Shown here in pieces: positions 31,429 to 43,095 of a stretch of 64,000 bases of DNA. This DNA comes from Epichloe hybrida (lineage: Eukaryota; Ascomycota; Sordariomycetes; Hypocreales; Clavicipitaceae): the NCBI GenBank assembly GCA_019022495.1, contig JAFEKR010000004.1:930001-994000 (forward strand), in the 5' to 3' direction. Under the pieces are notes generated by a model. The model was not told where the DNA came from. It was given only the letters and a program-made list of their open reading frames with translations, and did no database searches. The position numbers and the translations under genes were made by a program. Numbering within the stretch: position 1 is the stretch's first letter; each line of letters begins with the position of its first letter.

Positions 31429-33411
31429 TATGGCGTGATGGTTGGCAGGTCGGGAAGCCGAAATATAAAAAGAGCGACTGCTCTCGCGTGATGGAATCCA
31501 AGCGATTTTCCCGCCCGTTTGTTCTTTGAATATCAATGCCGCGCCCAGAAGGTGGCAACAGGATGTCGGATTCAGATGCCTGTGGGAGGAGAGCCTGAGC
31601 AATGTCAGGCGTCTGTGGAGGTCAAAATATGAGATTGATTTCGAGTAGACGTCGTTATAGTGTGCAGATATCACTGACTTGTCGCGCGGTGAGGGACAGG
31701 CAACGAGATCAGGTTCGTGATGGTGGTGATGACGGTTGCAGGTCAAGCGGAGGTAGATTCCCGGACGCGGATTAATGTATGAGTCGTTGCGGGTTTTGCG
31801 TGCAAAATATGTAAAAGAAAAGCGCTTGCTCCGAGGGCCAACCGAGGGGCTGGTGGAAGGGTCTACCAGGCTCTGACTGGTCAGGAGGGGGACCTGGATG
31901 GGGCCAAATGGCTGACCCAAGTTGAATAGACTATGTACGGAGTATGTAATCCGTACATTAGGAAAGTCCATGCAGGCATGTGATGTGAGTGATTAGCAAT
32001 CAAGGAGGACGTCTTGACCTCCACACCTTCTAGCCATGACCAATCACAGCCGCGAGCTGAGCGGCGGCCTTATCCTTATCTTTGCAAATTTCCATTACCG
32101 CATCCATCCATTATTAATGCCGTTCACGCAGTGCGCACAGACTAAATAGTACACGGCCCGACTCAACAAATGGGCAAATGGGGACTGAGAGGGGTTGTTA
32201 TGTATTGAATCGCATCGACGCCCGAGCAAGTTCGGGCCATGACAGGTCATGACGACTTGGATCGGTCGATGCACGGGAATTCATCACGTCGAGTCGGCGC
32301 TGCCCTCAATCACATGATTGCCGCTACAGGTCAAAGGCCCTTTTAAAAAGAAAAAAAAAAACGAAGAGAACAACGTCGACAATTGCCCAGCATCGGCGGA
32401 CTGAACCATCTTAATCACCGAATCCCCCGCCATGGCCGCGGGCTCTTCGACCCGCGAATCGACTCGCGAATCGTGGTTGTCGGGCCCTTGCTTGCAGCAG
32501 CAGACCCTGGATTCTCATGGTTGCTCCCCGCAAGGTGAACCGGATAATTTCAAGCGCACACACACGTGCCAAAGAATGCTCCAATGGTGACCTGCAGAGA
32601 TCACGACAGATGAGACATGGAACTAACTGTAATTCACCGTTGGCAGTGATGACCGAACTTGGTAGCCGCGTGGCGGGCGAATACGACGTGCTTCTGCTGA
32701 CGCGATCTGCGGCAATCCATGAGCGTTTATGCAGCATCCATCCCCTCTGGCGTAACGAGCATCCCTTTGTGGCTAGGGAAGCGGTTTAGACATCCGATAC
32801 TAGGCACCATTTAAATTATGAGGCATCTTGTGATGCACCTTTTTGCTATAGCGGCGGCGGCGGAGCCTGACATTGGGCGCTCACACACGCAAGCTCTTCA
32901 ACCGAATCGGCAAAAAGAGGCCCGATTCTAGGCTGCGAGGCCAATGAGACTGAAAATGAATTCGGGGTTCTCACATAATCTTGTCACGAACGGGCTCAGA
33001 CCTGCACAACGACCGGGAGGACATGCTCGCCTGATTCATACGTGGTCGGGAAAATTGGCAGTCCGAGTGTGGCGGCTGGTTTCCATGTACAGTGGGTGTA
33101 CACCACTGTACACCCACTGTAAACACCCCCTCAAGGGTAATCACAAATGCAGCAAATGCGCTGTTGCCTGTTGCACGGAACCGCGCCTCCCCTGTGTTGT
33201 TTGGTGGGGCATCAGCTTGGCGTCTTCAACACCCTCACCTGCTCCCAGTGACCAGTCCTTCGCTTTCCCGACAGGAACAACTTGATCTTTTAATTGATCT
33301 GTACCATGAATCCAGTCCATCTGTCTAATGTATTCTTCTTGAACTAATCTACTGCGTCGCGTGCTCTTTGGCCCCCCGCCTCGCTTTGCCATAACCACCA
33401 TTCATGTCGCC
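31429..33411. other. Divergent promoter region between CYS3 and CHL4, 2 kb
   Basis: No gene is supported. A minus-strand frame continues upstream of the CYS3 ATG to 31971, but with leader-like composition. Visible structures are one TACGGAGTA at 31936-31944, a CATGAC-AG-GTCATG dyad at 32238-32251, and a long perfect hairpin at 33088-33121. An A-rich run lies near 32350. Confidence 0.45.
33088..33121. repeat. Perfect inverted repeat, 14-bp arms, 6-nt loop
   Basis: The left arm is TACAGTGGGTGTAC, the loop is ACCACT, and the right arm is the exact reverse complement. It lies about 290 bp upstream of the CHL4 start. It could be a hairpin in RNA, a symmetrical protein-binding site, or a short palindromic insertion. 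Confidence 0.9.
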
Positions 33412-34959
33412 ATGTCCCGCCTCTCCATCGCCACCAAATCCCGACTTCCCTCCTCCCTTCGCGTCGAAACTTCCAACACAGCCGTCGTCAAAACCATCAG
33501 CCGTCTGTCACGCGAGGCCCTCATACTCCTTGCCCTCGACTGGCTTGACGGGCAGTCTCTGGCCTTCACAGCGCCCTATTTATCCCCGCCGAGGGCGGAC
33601 GACGACGGCAACAACGACAACAACGTACCAGATGACTCGACGGACCTCTATCCGCCCTGCAAATCCATCGAGGAACTCCGCGACCTTTACACAGACTTGC
33701 AAGAACAAAAGAGCTCTCGCCGCGATGTAGTCAGCCGCATACTAGAAGGCGATTGGCGCCACGGCCTGACACTCTATCAGCTTGCCATGATTGACTTTAC
33801 GTATCTTGACGAGCATCCTACGTCGCAAAAATGGACAGCGTACAGAATACAACCCCTGATTCTCCCAGATAGGAACGCGCAAGACGACGTGGTAAAGGTG
33901 GATGAAAAGAGTCTGAGCTTGCCGCGATTCCATCCCTCAACCTTCTTGCAGAGCCTGCAGGAGCAGGTCTTGCCCGACATCAAAGCCCATTACCACTTTT
34001 CTCGACCCAAGAAATTCCCCTTGTTATTACTGCGCATCTTCGCCATCGAGTCCCCGTACAATACCGAATTGGCCCTCTCCGGTCTCAACGCCAGTGGGAA
34101 CACCACAAACTTCAGCTCATCGCGCACCATATATCTTGCCTTTCCCAACGGATCGCCAGCTCTGTACATCACAAGAGCGCAGGCCACTGGCCCCATAAGC
34201 CACGGGGAATCGAAAAGTCTACACAGTTTGATTGCGAACGGCGTGCCGCAGGCCCTCTCTAGACCTCGCGAGCGGTATACACTCAAGCCCACGAGTCTTG
34301 TGAGCAGAAACTTGGAGGCGATACTAGACAAGAGTGGTTCAGGACGCAGCAACGCTGCTGGTGGTGGGTGGAGCATCTATGCCAATGAGAAAGACAAGAG
34401 GTCTCCTCTGGACTCGGTTCTTCCTACGCCTCCCTTGTCGAGGGAGTCATCTCTCGCCGGTGGTGGCCAAAAACGCCAGCGGCCCTTGACACAGCATCAA
34501 CGGGCGGCGAAACGCGCAAAGACGGTTGCCAAAGCTCGATTCGGGGATTCAGCCATCGTCACGGATGGCAAAGGGATCGAAAAGTTGGAAATCATCATGC
34601 AGGACCCCTACCCTGCGATAGATGGTGTCTTTTTGCAGGACTCCGACGGTGAGGATGACCGGGCCAACAGGCGGACGGACCGGCGGAAGAGTAAGGTTGA
34701 CGCAGCGTTGCGACAAGCACTGGGCGACGATAGAGGAGGCGAGGATGAGGACGAGGACGACCAAGATTCGTCACGGTGGTCGCCTCTCATACGGATCAAC
34801 TTTCAAGGCCCGCATGTGTTTGCTGGGATACGGCAGCTCGTCGAGGCTGGCATCGTAGATGGCGAGCGCATGCCGGGTTGGATGACGGGGGAGGACGGTG
34901 TAACGACTGGTGCCGTTCGGCATGGACTGATACGAGGGCACAAGGGCTCAGGGTTATGA
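33412..34959 (+). CDS. CHL4: Kinetochore protein Chl4/Mis15 (CENP-N homologue)
   Basis: Single exon, 515 aa from the ATG at 33412. The frame opens earlier at 33361, but MSRLSIATKSRLPSSLRVET matches the expected start better. The N-terminal block (VVKTISRLSREALILLALDW followed by LDG) and WRHGLTLYQLAMIDFTYLDE are typical of the Chl4/Mis15/CENP-N family. The C-terminal part includes IRINFQGPHVFAGIRQLVEA, another family block. An acidic, low-complexity linker at residues of about 430-460 separates them. In yeast, Chl4 works in the Ctf19/Mis6 inner-kinetochore complex with Iml3 and recognises centromeric nucleosomes. The single-exon structure and length agree with fungal relatives. Confidence 0.88.
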   Translation: MSRLSIATKSRLPSSLRVETSNTAVVKTISRLSREALILLALDWLDGQSLAFTAPYLSPPRADDDGNNDNNVPDDSTDLYPPCKSIEELRDLYTDLQEQKSSRRDVVSRILEGDWRHGLTLYQLAMIDFTYLDEHPTSQKWTAYRIQPLILPDRNAQDDVVKVDEKSLSLPRFHPSTFLQSLQEQVLPDIKAHYHFSRPKKFPLLLLRIFAIESPYNTELALSGLNASGNTTNFSSSRTIYLAFPNGSPALYITRAQATGPISHGESKSLHSLIANGVPQALSRPRERYTLKPTSLVSRNLEAILDKSGSGRSNAAGGGWSIYANEKDKRSPLDSVLPTPPLSRESSLAGGGQKRQRPLTQHQRAAKRAKTVAKARFGDSAIVTDGKGIEKLEIIMQDPYPAIDGVFLQDSDGEDDRANRRTDRRKSKVDAALRQALGDDRGGEDEDEDDQDSSRWSPLIRINFQGPHVFAGIRQLVEAGIVDGERMPGWMTGEDGVTTGAVRHGLIRGHKGSGL

Positions 34960-35118
34960 TTTTCATATTTACTGATTTGGCTGTTGGGGTTCTCTTCTGG
35001 GCTGGTGGGCGGCATGAGGTTGTTCTTTTGTTCTCCTTTTTACTCAAGGTCGATACGATACCCCCCTTTTGGAATGCAACAAGTGGCATGGCGAGCAACG
35101 GTCTAATCTTTATTCAAA

Positions 35119-35154
35119 TCTACATCTACATCTACGTCTACATCTACGTCTATG
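35119..35154. repeat. Short hexamer repeat (TCTACR), six copies
   Basis: Six TCTACA/TCTACG-type units lie in the convergent space and run into the stop codon region of the TatD gene at 35150. Confidence 0.7.
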
Positions 35155-36490
35155 TCTCTGTCCTCTCCTCTAGGTCAAATACACGAACGGAATTTCTCCA
35201 TGCAGCTTCACAAACATCCTCCACGCTCACACCCTTGATCGCCGCCACGATCTTGGCCACGCGCTCAATAGTACACGGTTCGTTTCTCCCCTTGACCATG
35301 GCGCCCTCCTCCCATTTTTCCTTCTTGACTACCTTGAAACGGTCTGGGACTTGAGGCTCCTTCTTTTGATTCTTCTTCTTGGCGGGTCCTGCCGCCGCCG
35401 GCGCTGCTGACTCTGGAGCAGCGCCGTCCTGCGTAGTTTCCTGCTCGGTCCTCCTCTCAATCAAGTACTTGTATCCTTCGTGGCTGGGACGAACCTCACA
35501 CCACGGGCCGTCCGTCTCGATCATGAATCTGTCTAAACGGACAGCCTTGACGACGTTACAGTTCTCAGCCGTCTTGAAACTGCATCCATTGATGCCAATA
35601 TAGAGCCCCAGATCCATCAACTCCTTCATCTCCTCTAGCGTGCCCGTGAAACTGTGCACGACGCCGCCCCTTGCCAGCCTCTCCAAGTCGTTCCCGAACG
35701 CGCCCTTGAGCAAGCTTACAAAGTCGGCGTGGGCTGCTCTCGAGTGCAAGAACAGTGGCAATTGTGGTTGCAGCGACGCGGCCACTCTGAGCTGCGCTTC
35801 AAACGAGTGCTTCTGAAGGACCTTGTTGCAGTAGTTCAGGCGGTCGTAGTCGAGGCCGAATTCGCCCATGGCAACCATGTGAGGGGCGCCTGCGGATCGT
35901 GCCCCGGCCACGAGCGAAGTTAGTTCCAAGATGGCGCTTGCTGATCGTTGCGGATCGGGCAGATGGTCTTCTGACATGGGTGCGTAGGGATCAGCTTCAC
36001 AAGGGGTTGTGTGCTGAGTGGCCTTCTTCTGGATGTCCGCGGCGCCGAAGATGGCGCTGCTGCAGGGATGAATGCCCACGGTGGCATAGCATGTTCCGGC
36101 TACACGGGTAGTGTCAACAGATGAATTAGGAGTTTAAGTGAAAATGCCGTGTGAAGCGTTGGGGGGGCGCATACGATACTCTTCACTGAGTTTAAGGGCG
36201 TCAACGGAGCTTTTTAAATCCGAGCCTGTGATGATGAGCTTGGTGCAACCGACTTGTTGAGCACGGTCAACGACACCTGCTAGATCATCTGGATGTTTTT
36301 GGTGGCCGTGATAGCGGCCTCTGAAGATGGGATCTGAGAGATTGATACCAATCTGGTACACTCGAAAGTGAATTAGCCAGGACTCAGCAAGAAGGTACGA
36401 GTCGAGTGTCTCTTATTAGAACAACGAGATATGGATCTTTGAGAGACCTACATCGACATATCTCGGGGTATACGTAGGCCGTGTTGCCAT
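35150..36490 (-). CDS. TatD-family metal-dependent deoxyribonuclease
   Basis: The model is complement(join(35150..36099, 36175..36352, 36452..36490)), 388 aa. Exon 1 gives MATRPTYTPRYVD and exon 2 continues IGINLSDPIFRGRYHG. Exon 2 joins exon 3 as EEYPGTCYATVGIHPCSS, which restores the usual TatD motif before the GIHP metal-site histidine. Further metal ligands are visible: VAMGEFGLDYDR (Glu), LFLHSRAAH, VVHSFTGT and MIETDGPWCE (Asp). A basic Ala/Lys-rich insert lies at residues of about 300-330. The family removes nucleotides 3' to 5' from DNA and is linked to oxidative damage repair and apoptosis-type DNA degradation in yeast. All three exon junctions keep frame. Confidence 0.93.
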
Positions 36491-37341
36491 GGTTGATGTG
36501 TGTAACAGGGGACGTACGAGACGGATTTTGGAAGAACGTAAGCTGTGCTGAAGACACGTCGTTATCATTGAAAGGAAATTATGCCCCTCTTTCTAAGGAA
36601 TCTTATGAACCGAGGGGCATTGGTTGAGTCATCGGCGGGCTGTTGTTGCTTCTCACTTCCTGGAAGCTACCGTGCAAGACGAGTCACGTGCTAGAGTGAT
36701 CAACCTGATCATATTACATGTAAGCTGCTTACATATTTATGTAGGAACAATGTCAGTAATCCATGAATAATGCGTTAGCCTCACGTGATTCCGCGCCGTG
36801 AATAAGCACAGCATGCACGGTGCCCCACGAATAATCAACTGGAACCGCTCCTCCGACCGATTGCGAAACTGCTCGCCGGAATCCTGAGTTACAACGATTC
36901 CATCAGTATCACGAATTTTTCTCTTTTATTCCCAAAAAGCCAATAGGGCAATCCGGAGAGATCGAAGCCAACGTGCTGATTGGCACAGACGTCTTGGCTG
37001 CCCTTGTCTTGCGAGCCGAGCAATGTCTGGGTGGGGCCCGTGTTTAATGGATTCCACGGTTTGCTGGGGCCTTGTTGTCGCGCTAGCAACTCGTAGAACG
37101 CGTTCCCTGCAAAACACGCGCCGCACTTAAGAAGGCTTTCCATGTCCATCGACTCCACGCTTCTCTTCCTTCGACTCTACACAAACCACCAGTGACTTCT
37201 TCTCGACATTCGTCCAAAGCTTTTTCTTCGCTCAATTTATTGCCTTGTGCCATTTGCCTGTGCTCTGGTAGACACTTGCAAGAACATATATTCGCATATT
37301 TCACGTAGCTGCCCTCCGCCGGTTGGGGCCGCGTCGTCACA
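36491..37341. other. Divergent promoter region of TatD and RNR1
   Basis: No gene is supported. An ACGCGT sequence, the core of the MBF-type cell-cycle box, lies at 37098-37103, about 240 bp upstream of the RNR1 ATG. The last 200 bp are pyrimidine-rich. Confidence 0.45.
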
Positions 37342-40260
37342 ATGTTTGTCAGAAAGCGAGGTGAGCTTTTCTCGTGCTCGGTTCGAGACTCTTTCCAGCC
37401 AGCTAATAACTCTTCTTCAGATGGACGCCAAGAGCGTGTCCAATTCGACAAGATCACTGCTCGTGTCTCCAGGCTGTGTTACGGCTTGGATGGCGACCAT
37501 GTTGATCCTGTAGCCATTACCCAGAAGGTCATCTCGGGTGTATATGGTGGTATCACTACAGTGCAGCTAGATGATCTCGTAAGTGGCTCACTTTGACAAT
37601 CAAGCCCGGAAAAAAAAAGGCTAATCTTTGACCGCCGCCACCTACTAGGCCGCTGAAACCGCTGCGTATATGACCGTCACCCATCCCGATTATGCTATTC
37701 TTGCGGCCCGTATCGCCGTTTCCAACTTGCACAAGCAGACTAAAAAGCAGTGGTCGGCTGTTGTCAGCGATCTCTACCACTATGTCAATCCCAAGAATGA
37801 GCGTGCCTCGCCAATGATCTCGAAACAGACATACGAGTGCGTCATGAAACACAAGGAGGAGCTTGACTCCGCTATTGTCTACGACAGAGACTTCAACTAT
37901 CAATACTTTGGCTTCAAGACTCTGGAGAGATCATATCTTCTCAAACTCAACGGCAAGATTGTCGAGCGACCCCAGCACATGATTATGCGCGTTGCGGTCG
38001 GTATTTGGGGAGACAATATTGAGCGCGTTTTGGAGACCTACCACCTCATGTCCAGCAAGCTCTTCACCCACGCCTCACCTACACTCTTCAACGCTGGTAC
38101 CCCCCAATGTCAGCTGTCTTCCTGTTTCCTAGTCGACATGAAGGATGACAGCATTGACGGTATCTACGACACTCTCAAGACCTGTGCCATGATCTCCAAG
38201 ATGGCTGGTGGAATCGGCTTGAACGTCCACCGCATCCGTGCTACCGGCTCTTACATTGCCGGCACCAACGGTACATCCAACGGCATCATTCCCATGCTCC
38301 GCGTCTTCAACAACACTGCCAGATACGTTGACCAGGGCGGTAACAAGCGACCTGGTGCATTTGCCATCTACCTCGAGCCCTGGCACGCAGACGTGTTCGA
38401 CTTTCTTGATTTGCGAAAGAACCATGGTAAGGAAGAAAACCGTGCTCGCGACCTCTTCCTTGCTCTGTGGATCCCAGATCTCTTCATGAAGCGCGTCGAA
38501 AAGAACGGGGATTGGACCCTCATGTGTCCCAACGAGTGCCCTGGCCTGGCTGATTGCTATGGCGAGGAATTTGAGGCTCTCTACGAGAAGTATGAGCGTG
38601 AGGGCCGCGGCCGCAAGACTATTCGTGCCCAGAAGCTCTGGTACTCCATCCTCGAGTCCCAGACCGAAACGGGCAACCCCTTTATGCTGTACAAGGATGC
38701 CTGCAACAGAAAGAGCAACCAGAAGAATCTGGGAACCATTCGCAGCTCCAACCTGTGCACGGAGATCATTGAGTACTGCGCTCCTGATGAGGTTGCTGTT
38801 TGCAACTTGGCCTCTCTTGCCCTGCCTGCCTTTGTCGACTACAAAGAAGGCCGCTACGACTTCCAGAAGCTCCACGAGGTCACTCAAGTGGTCGTCCGTA
38901 ACCTCAACAAGATCATTGATGTCAACCATTACCCCATTGAGGAGGCTCGCAACAGCAACATGCGACATCGACCCATCGGTGTTGGTGTTCAGGGTCTCGC
39001 TGACGCTTTTCTTGCTCTGCGCATGCCCTTCGAGTCTCCCGAGGCCCGTGAGCTCAACAAGCAGATCTTCGAGACCATCTACCACGCTGCTTTGACAGCC
39101 TCTCTTGAGCTGGCCAAAGAGCAAGGCCCCTACTCTACCTTCAAGGGCTCTCCCGCCTCGGAAGGTATTCTTCAATTCGACATGTGGAATGTCAAGCCTT
39201 CTGAGTTATGGGAGTGGGACAATCTGAAGGAGCAGATCAAGGAGCACGGTATTCGCAACTCGTTGCTGCTCGCTCCCATGCCCACCGCATCGACCTCGCA
39301 AATTCTGGGTAACAATGAGTGCTTTGAGCCATACACGTCCAACATTTACCAGCGCCGTGTCTTGGCTGGTGAATTTCAGGTCGTCAACCCCTGGCTCCTC
39401 AAGGATCTCGTCGACATGGGTCTCTGGTCTGATGCCATGAAGAACCGCATCATTGCCGAGAATGGCTCCATTCAGAACATCCCCAATATCCCGGCCGACA
39501 TCAAGGCTCTCTATAAGACTGTTTGGGAGATTTCTCAGCGTCATGTTATCCAGATGGCCGCCGATCGCGGTGCCTTTATCGACCAGTCCCAGTCGCTCAA
39601 CGTTCACATGAAGGATCCTACTATGGGCAAGATCACCTCTATGCACTTTGCTGGCTGGAAGTTGGGTCTCAAGACGGGCATGTACTACTTGCGCACGCAG
39701 GCTGCTGCTGCACCCATCCAGTTCACCGTAGATCAGCAGGCCCTCCTGGTTGCCGACTCTGCTGTCAGCAAAGACAGAGTTCCCAAGAAAAGAACGGCTC
39801 CTGCTGGCACAAGCTACATGTCTTCCATGTCGGCCGTACCTCGAGCTGCTCACCTGAAGAACGGAGAGGACAACAAGTCTGTCAGCTCCAATGACGTCCC
39901 CACACTCAGCACCGCACCTCCGCCTGCCGCCTCTTCAAGACCCGTCGCTCCTCCCAGCAAACCCGCCATCATGAAGGCCGATATCGATGATGGCGATAGC
40001 CCCAGAGTTCTGCCCACGGAACCTTCAGAAAAGGTCAAGGATGAAGAGTTGGCCGAGCCCGGTGCGCAGCGCGCCGGTCAGTCAGAAGATGGCGATGAAG
40101 ACAGCGGAGAGCGCGAGCGGGATATATATTCTGAGGCTGTTCTTGCTTGTAGGTGCCCGAATTGATAATCGACGGCTGTCCAGAAACTGTTCATGTACTA
40201 ATACCGAAGTTTACAGGCAGCATTGAGAATCCCGAGTCATGCGTCATGTGCAGTGGCTAA
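37342..40260 (+). CDS. RNR1: Ribonucleoside-diphosphate reductase large subunit
   Basis: The model is join(37342..37360, 37421..37578, 37649..40152, 40221..40260), 906 aa. Exons 1-2 encode MFVRKR and an ATP-cone ([20 protein letters not shown]). Exon 3 holds the catalytic domain: QLSSCFLV with an active-site Cys near residue 208, [20 protein letters not shown] and [20 protein letters not shown]. The last exon gives [13 protein letters not shown], whose CxxC-like pair passes electrons from thioredoxin to the active site. The acceptor must be GGCAG at 40216-40220, not the earlier ACAG, to keep frame. The enzyme makes deoxyribonucleotides for DNA replication with the small subunit Rnr2. The Pro/Ala/Ser-rich stretch before the tail is a flexible linker. 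A 348-codon antisense frame inside this gene is a shadow. Confidence 0.97.
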
Positions 40261-42614
40261 ATTAGACTTGATCCCTCACAAAACAAATGACGGACAATAC
40301 CCGCCACGAAAACGTAGTGTATTATGATTGTTGACGACAAATTCCTATGGAGGCATGGAATGTGAAACATTGGGTAAATATTCTCATACGATTCGCGGGG
40401 GCATGAAAGCCGACCGACTCTCATGGTCGAGCGAAAGCGTGCTCTTTTTTTCTTAGATCCGTCATGTTTTTTTTTTCTCGTATAGCTGAGTTGACTCTTG
40501 TCTGGGTCCTGTCAATTGGGTTCCGCATATCAATGTTTCCTTGTCCATGATTGTATGGCTTTTCATATTTGTTCTTATTTTGTGTCTTTATGAGTCATTG
40601 TGTATGGCGCGTATCTAGATATCGTACTTTTGGGGCTTGCAATCAAATCATGACATTTGTAGAACTAAAGGCGTGAAACGTGCTTGTTTGACCAGCTGAT
40701 GCAGCCAACCGCGGATCGCATAAGACGGTTGTCACCTTCTCTCATTGCAGGACGGGCAGAAACAATGACATGCATGGCTGCTATTGGATAGTCTGGCAGT
40801 CGTACATAGGTACGGATTGCATCCCAGCCATCAGACGACACACGGATGTCACAGTGGGGTGAGAGGGACATTTGGACGTCAACAAGAATCAAGAGTGCGT
40901 GCGACACAGACAGTTTGGTAAGACATGAAGCGGGGTGTTTGATCTTGGCTTGGTTTTGCGCGACGGTTGCTCCTGGCCAACGTGACAACAATGTCGAATA
41001 ATACACGATACGACGCATGGGGCACAAATAGGTGAGTGAGAGGGGCGTGGGGGGCGTTTGCCGTTTGCTGTTTACCGATGGCCGTTGGCCGTTGGTCGTT
41101 GAGGAATCCATTCGATTTTTTTCATCTTTTGTTTGATCAGTCGCTGAGACGGGGGTGGTCTGGTTCTCGCTTAATGGCGGTTGCACGTGGGCGGTTTTGG
41201 GACCGGCTCGTAATACTCGCGTGTGCGCATGCCGTGCCGTCTTGTTCTTGTCTTGCACTTACTGAAGAGATCATCTCATCTAGTTATAGCTAGTCCGTGA
41301 TTCGTACGCACATCAGTCACAATGCGGACCCGTTTTTGGTGAGGCAGAAAAGGGAACCAAGAGAACTAAGTCGCGTTCACCGATAATATTCGTCAAAGCC
41401 CCCCCTCCCCCGGCCCGGTAGTTAGTACTCGAGAAGTCGAGAGGCTGGGGACGGCGGGTTGGGGTTGCGTCAGACGCCATGTATGACGTCCTCGACGGGG
41501 GCAACAACTTTGATTTCTTGGACGGCGCTTCCCGTTTCGCAGCGGCTTTTGCATTTGACTTTGACCTACGGAGTGCGTCGGTAGTGCGTGCGGATCGTGT
41601 ACATGCAGGCATACGAGGTGCCGTGCATTTTTGAAATCGGTCTGGTCTGGTCTGCTCTGTTTTCACGCAGCGCGCAGCGCGCAGCACGCAGCGACCTGTC
41701 TCAGCTTAGACTATGACCGGTGTTGTACTTTGTGCCAGTGACTGCTGACTATTAGTTGCAGCTGCTGGGGAAGAGAGGCTGGGCTGAAGCTGTCGAGGCG
41801 GCCACCTGCGGCCATCTGCGGCCATCTCCAACGTGGACATGATGATGATGGACTGGTTGGCAACTGCGGAGAAGAACAGGTTTGCTGGCAGTGCTCACCA
41901 GGAAGGCTTCTGCGCGTGGCAACTGTGGCGCGGCAGCAGGGGGGTCATGGCAATCCTAACTGAGTAGTCCGGTGCACCCCGTCCAGTAATAATATAATAA
42001 TAATATTGCATGCATGTTCGTACATGTATGCATGTACGGAAATATCGCCACGGGTAAGAAGAGCCGGGTGCCACCGATTGCGATCGGATCTTGGCACAAA
42101 AAAATGACTTCATATTTCATTTCCCAGGGACAGCCACCAGCTTCCCGACCAAGAGCTGCGAGCTAATGCTTCACGGTTTCCCCTTGCTTCTGCCATGTCT
42201 TGTGATGTCTTGTGCCCAAATTACCCAAAGAAAAAGCATAGACTACCATCGCAATTTGCGCATTGATCTTGTCAAGTGCTTCTCGAGTATTGATCCTCGA
42301 ATTCTTTTCTGGTCTGGATTCGCATCCCTTGAATGAGGCTAACCCTCCAGGAATGCTGCCGAGGCCGTCTCTCGCCACATGACGCGATGAACGCAAGGAT
42401 CAAAACATGGTTGTAGCACCACTTCAGGAGGTCACTGATTAAGTCGATTGCGATTAATATTATTTTCATCGGCGACGGGAAAGTAAGTGCAGGCGTGCAA
42501 CTCACGGAGCCACCGTCAGTCGCGCACGGTACACGGTGGACGGACGGTACGACTACTGGTCGCGGAAGGACCCACCCGCATCAAGTTGGGCAACCTCCTT
42601 TGTGTAGTGTACAG

Positions 42615-42651
42615 TTTGTGTGCACAATTTGTGTGCACAATTTGTGTGCAC
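42615..42651. repeat. 13-bp tandem repeat, 2.8 copies
   Basis: Units of TTTGTGTGCACAA at 42615-42627 and 42628-42640 and a partial third to 42651. Each unit contains the palindrome TGTGCACA. Confidence 0.85.
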
Positions 42652-43071
42652 TGCAAGGGTCACACACGCTCTGTTGCTCAGAACGGTTTGCTGTTGTTTT
42701 GATGGCTCGCGACAAAGCATCAAGCCGAGAATGCCCAGGATGAGGATGAAGTGCCAACAAAGAGCCTTGTTTCCATTCCCACCTTGTCTCTGTCTGCTGT
42801 GGGGAGGTATGCTCGGGTTTGAGCCGCGAGGGAGCAATACCTGGGCAACATCGATTAGGCTTCAACTTTGGCCGAGCCGGAATGGGATTATCTCATCTCG
42901 ACACGGTGGACTTCTATTACGCCGCCATTTCAGGTAACAATAATAGTGTCTGCGCATGCTGGCAAGTCAGTCTAGCTGTGACTAACAAGCCACAGAAGAG
43001 CAGAGAGGCAGCCACAGATGGACCGTCCGCATTAGCCAGATCCAGCCAGCAAGGGCGCATTATGACGATGG

Positions 43072-43095
43072 ATTCATTCATTCATTCATTCATTC
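43072..43095. repeat. Tetranucleotide tract (ATTC), six copies
   Basis: Six perfect ATTC units followed by diverged ATCC/ATGC units to about 43111. Confidence 0.9.

Noticed and set aside
38129..39175. 348-codon minus-strand open frame inside RNR1
   Set aside because: It is antisense to a highly conserved coding exon and has no domain. Biased codon use in RNR1 explains the absence of stops.
40665..41258. 197-codon minus-strand open frame downstream of RNR1
   Set aside because: Composition is not protein-like and it lies in low-complexity 3' DNA.
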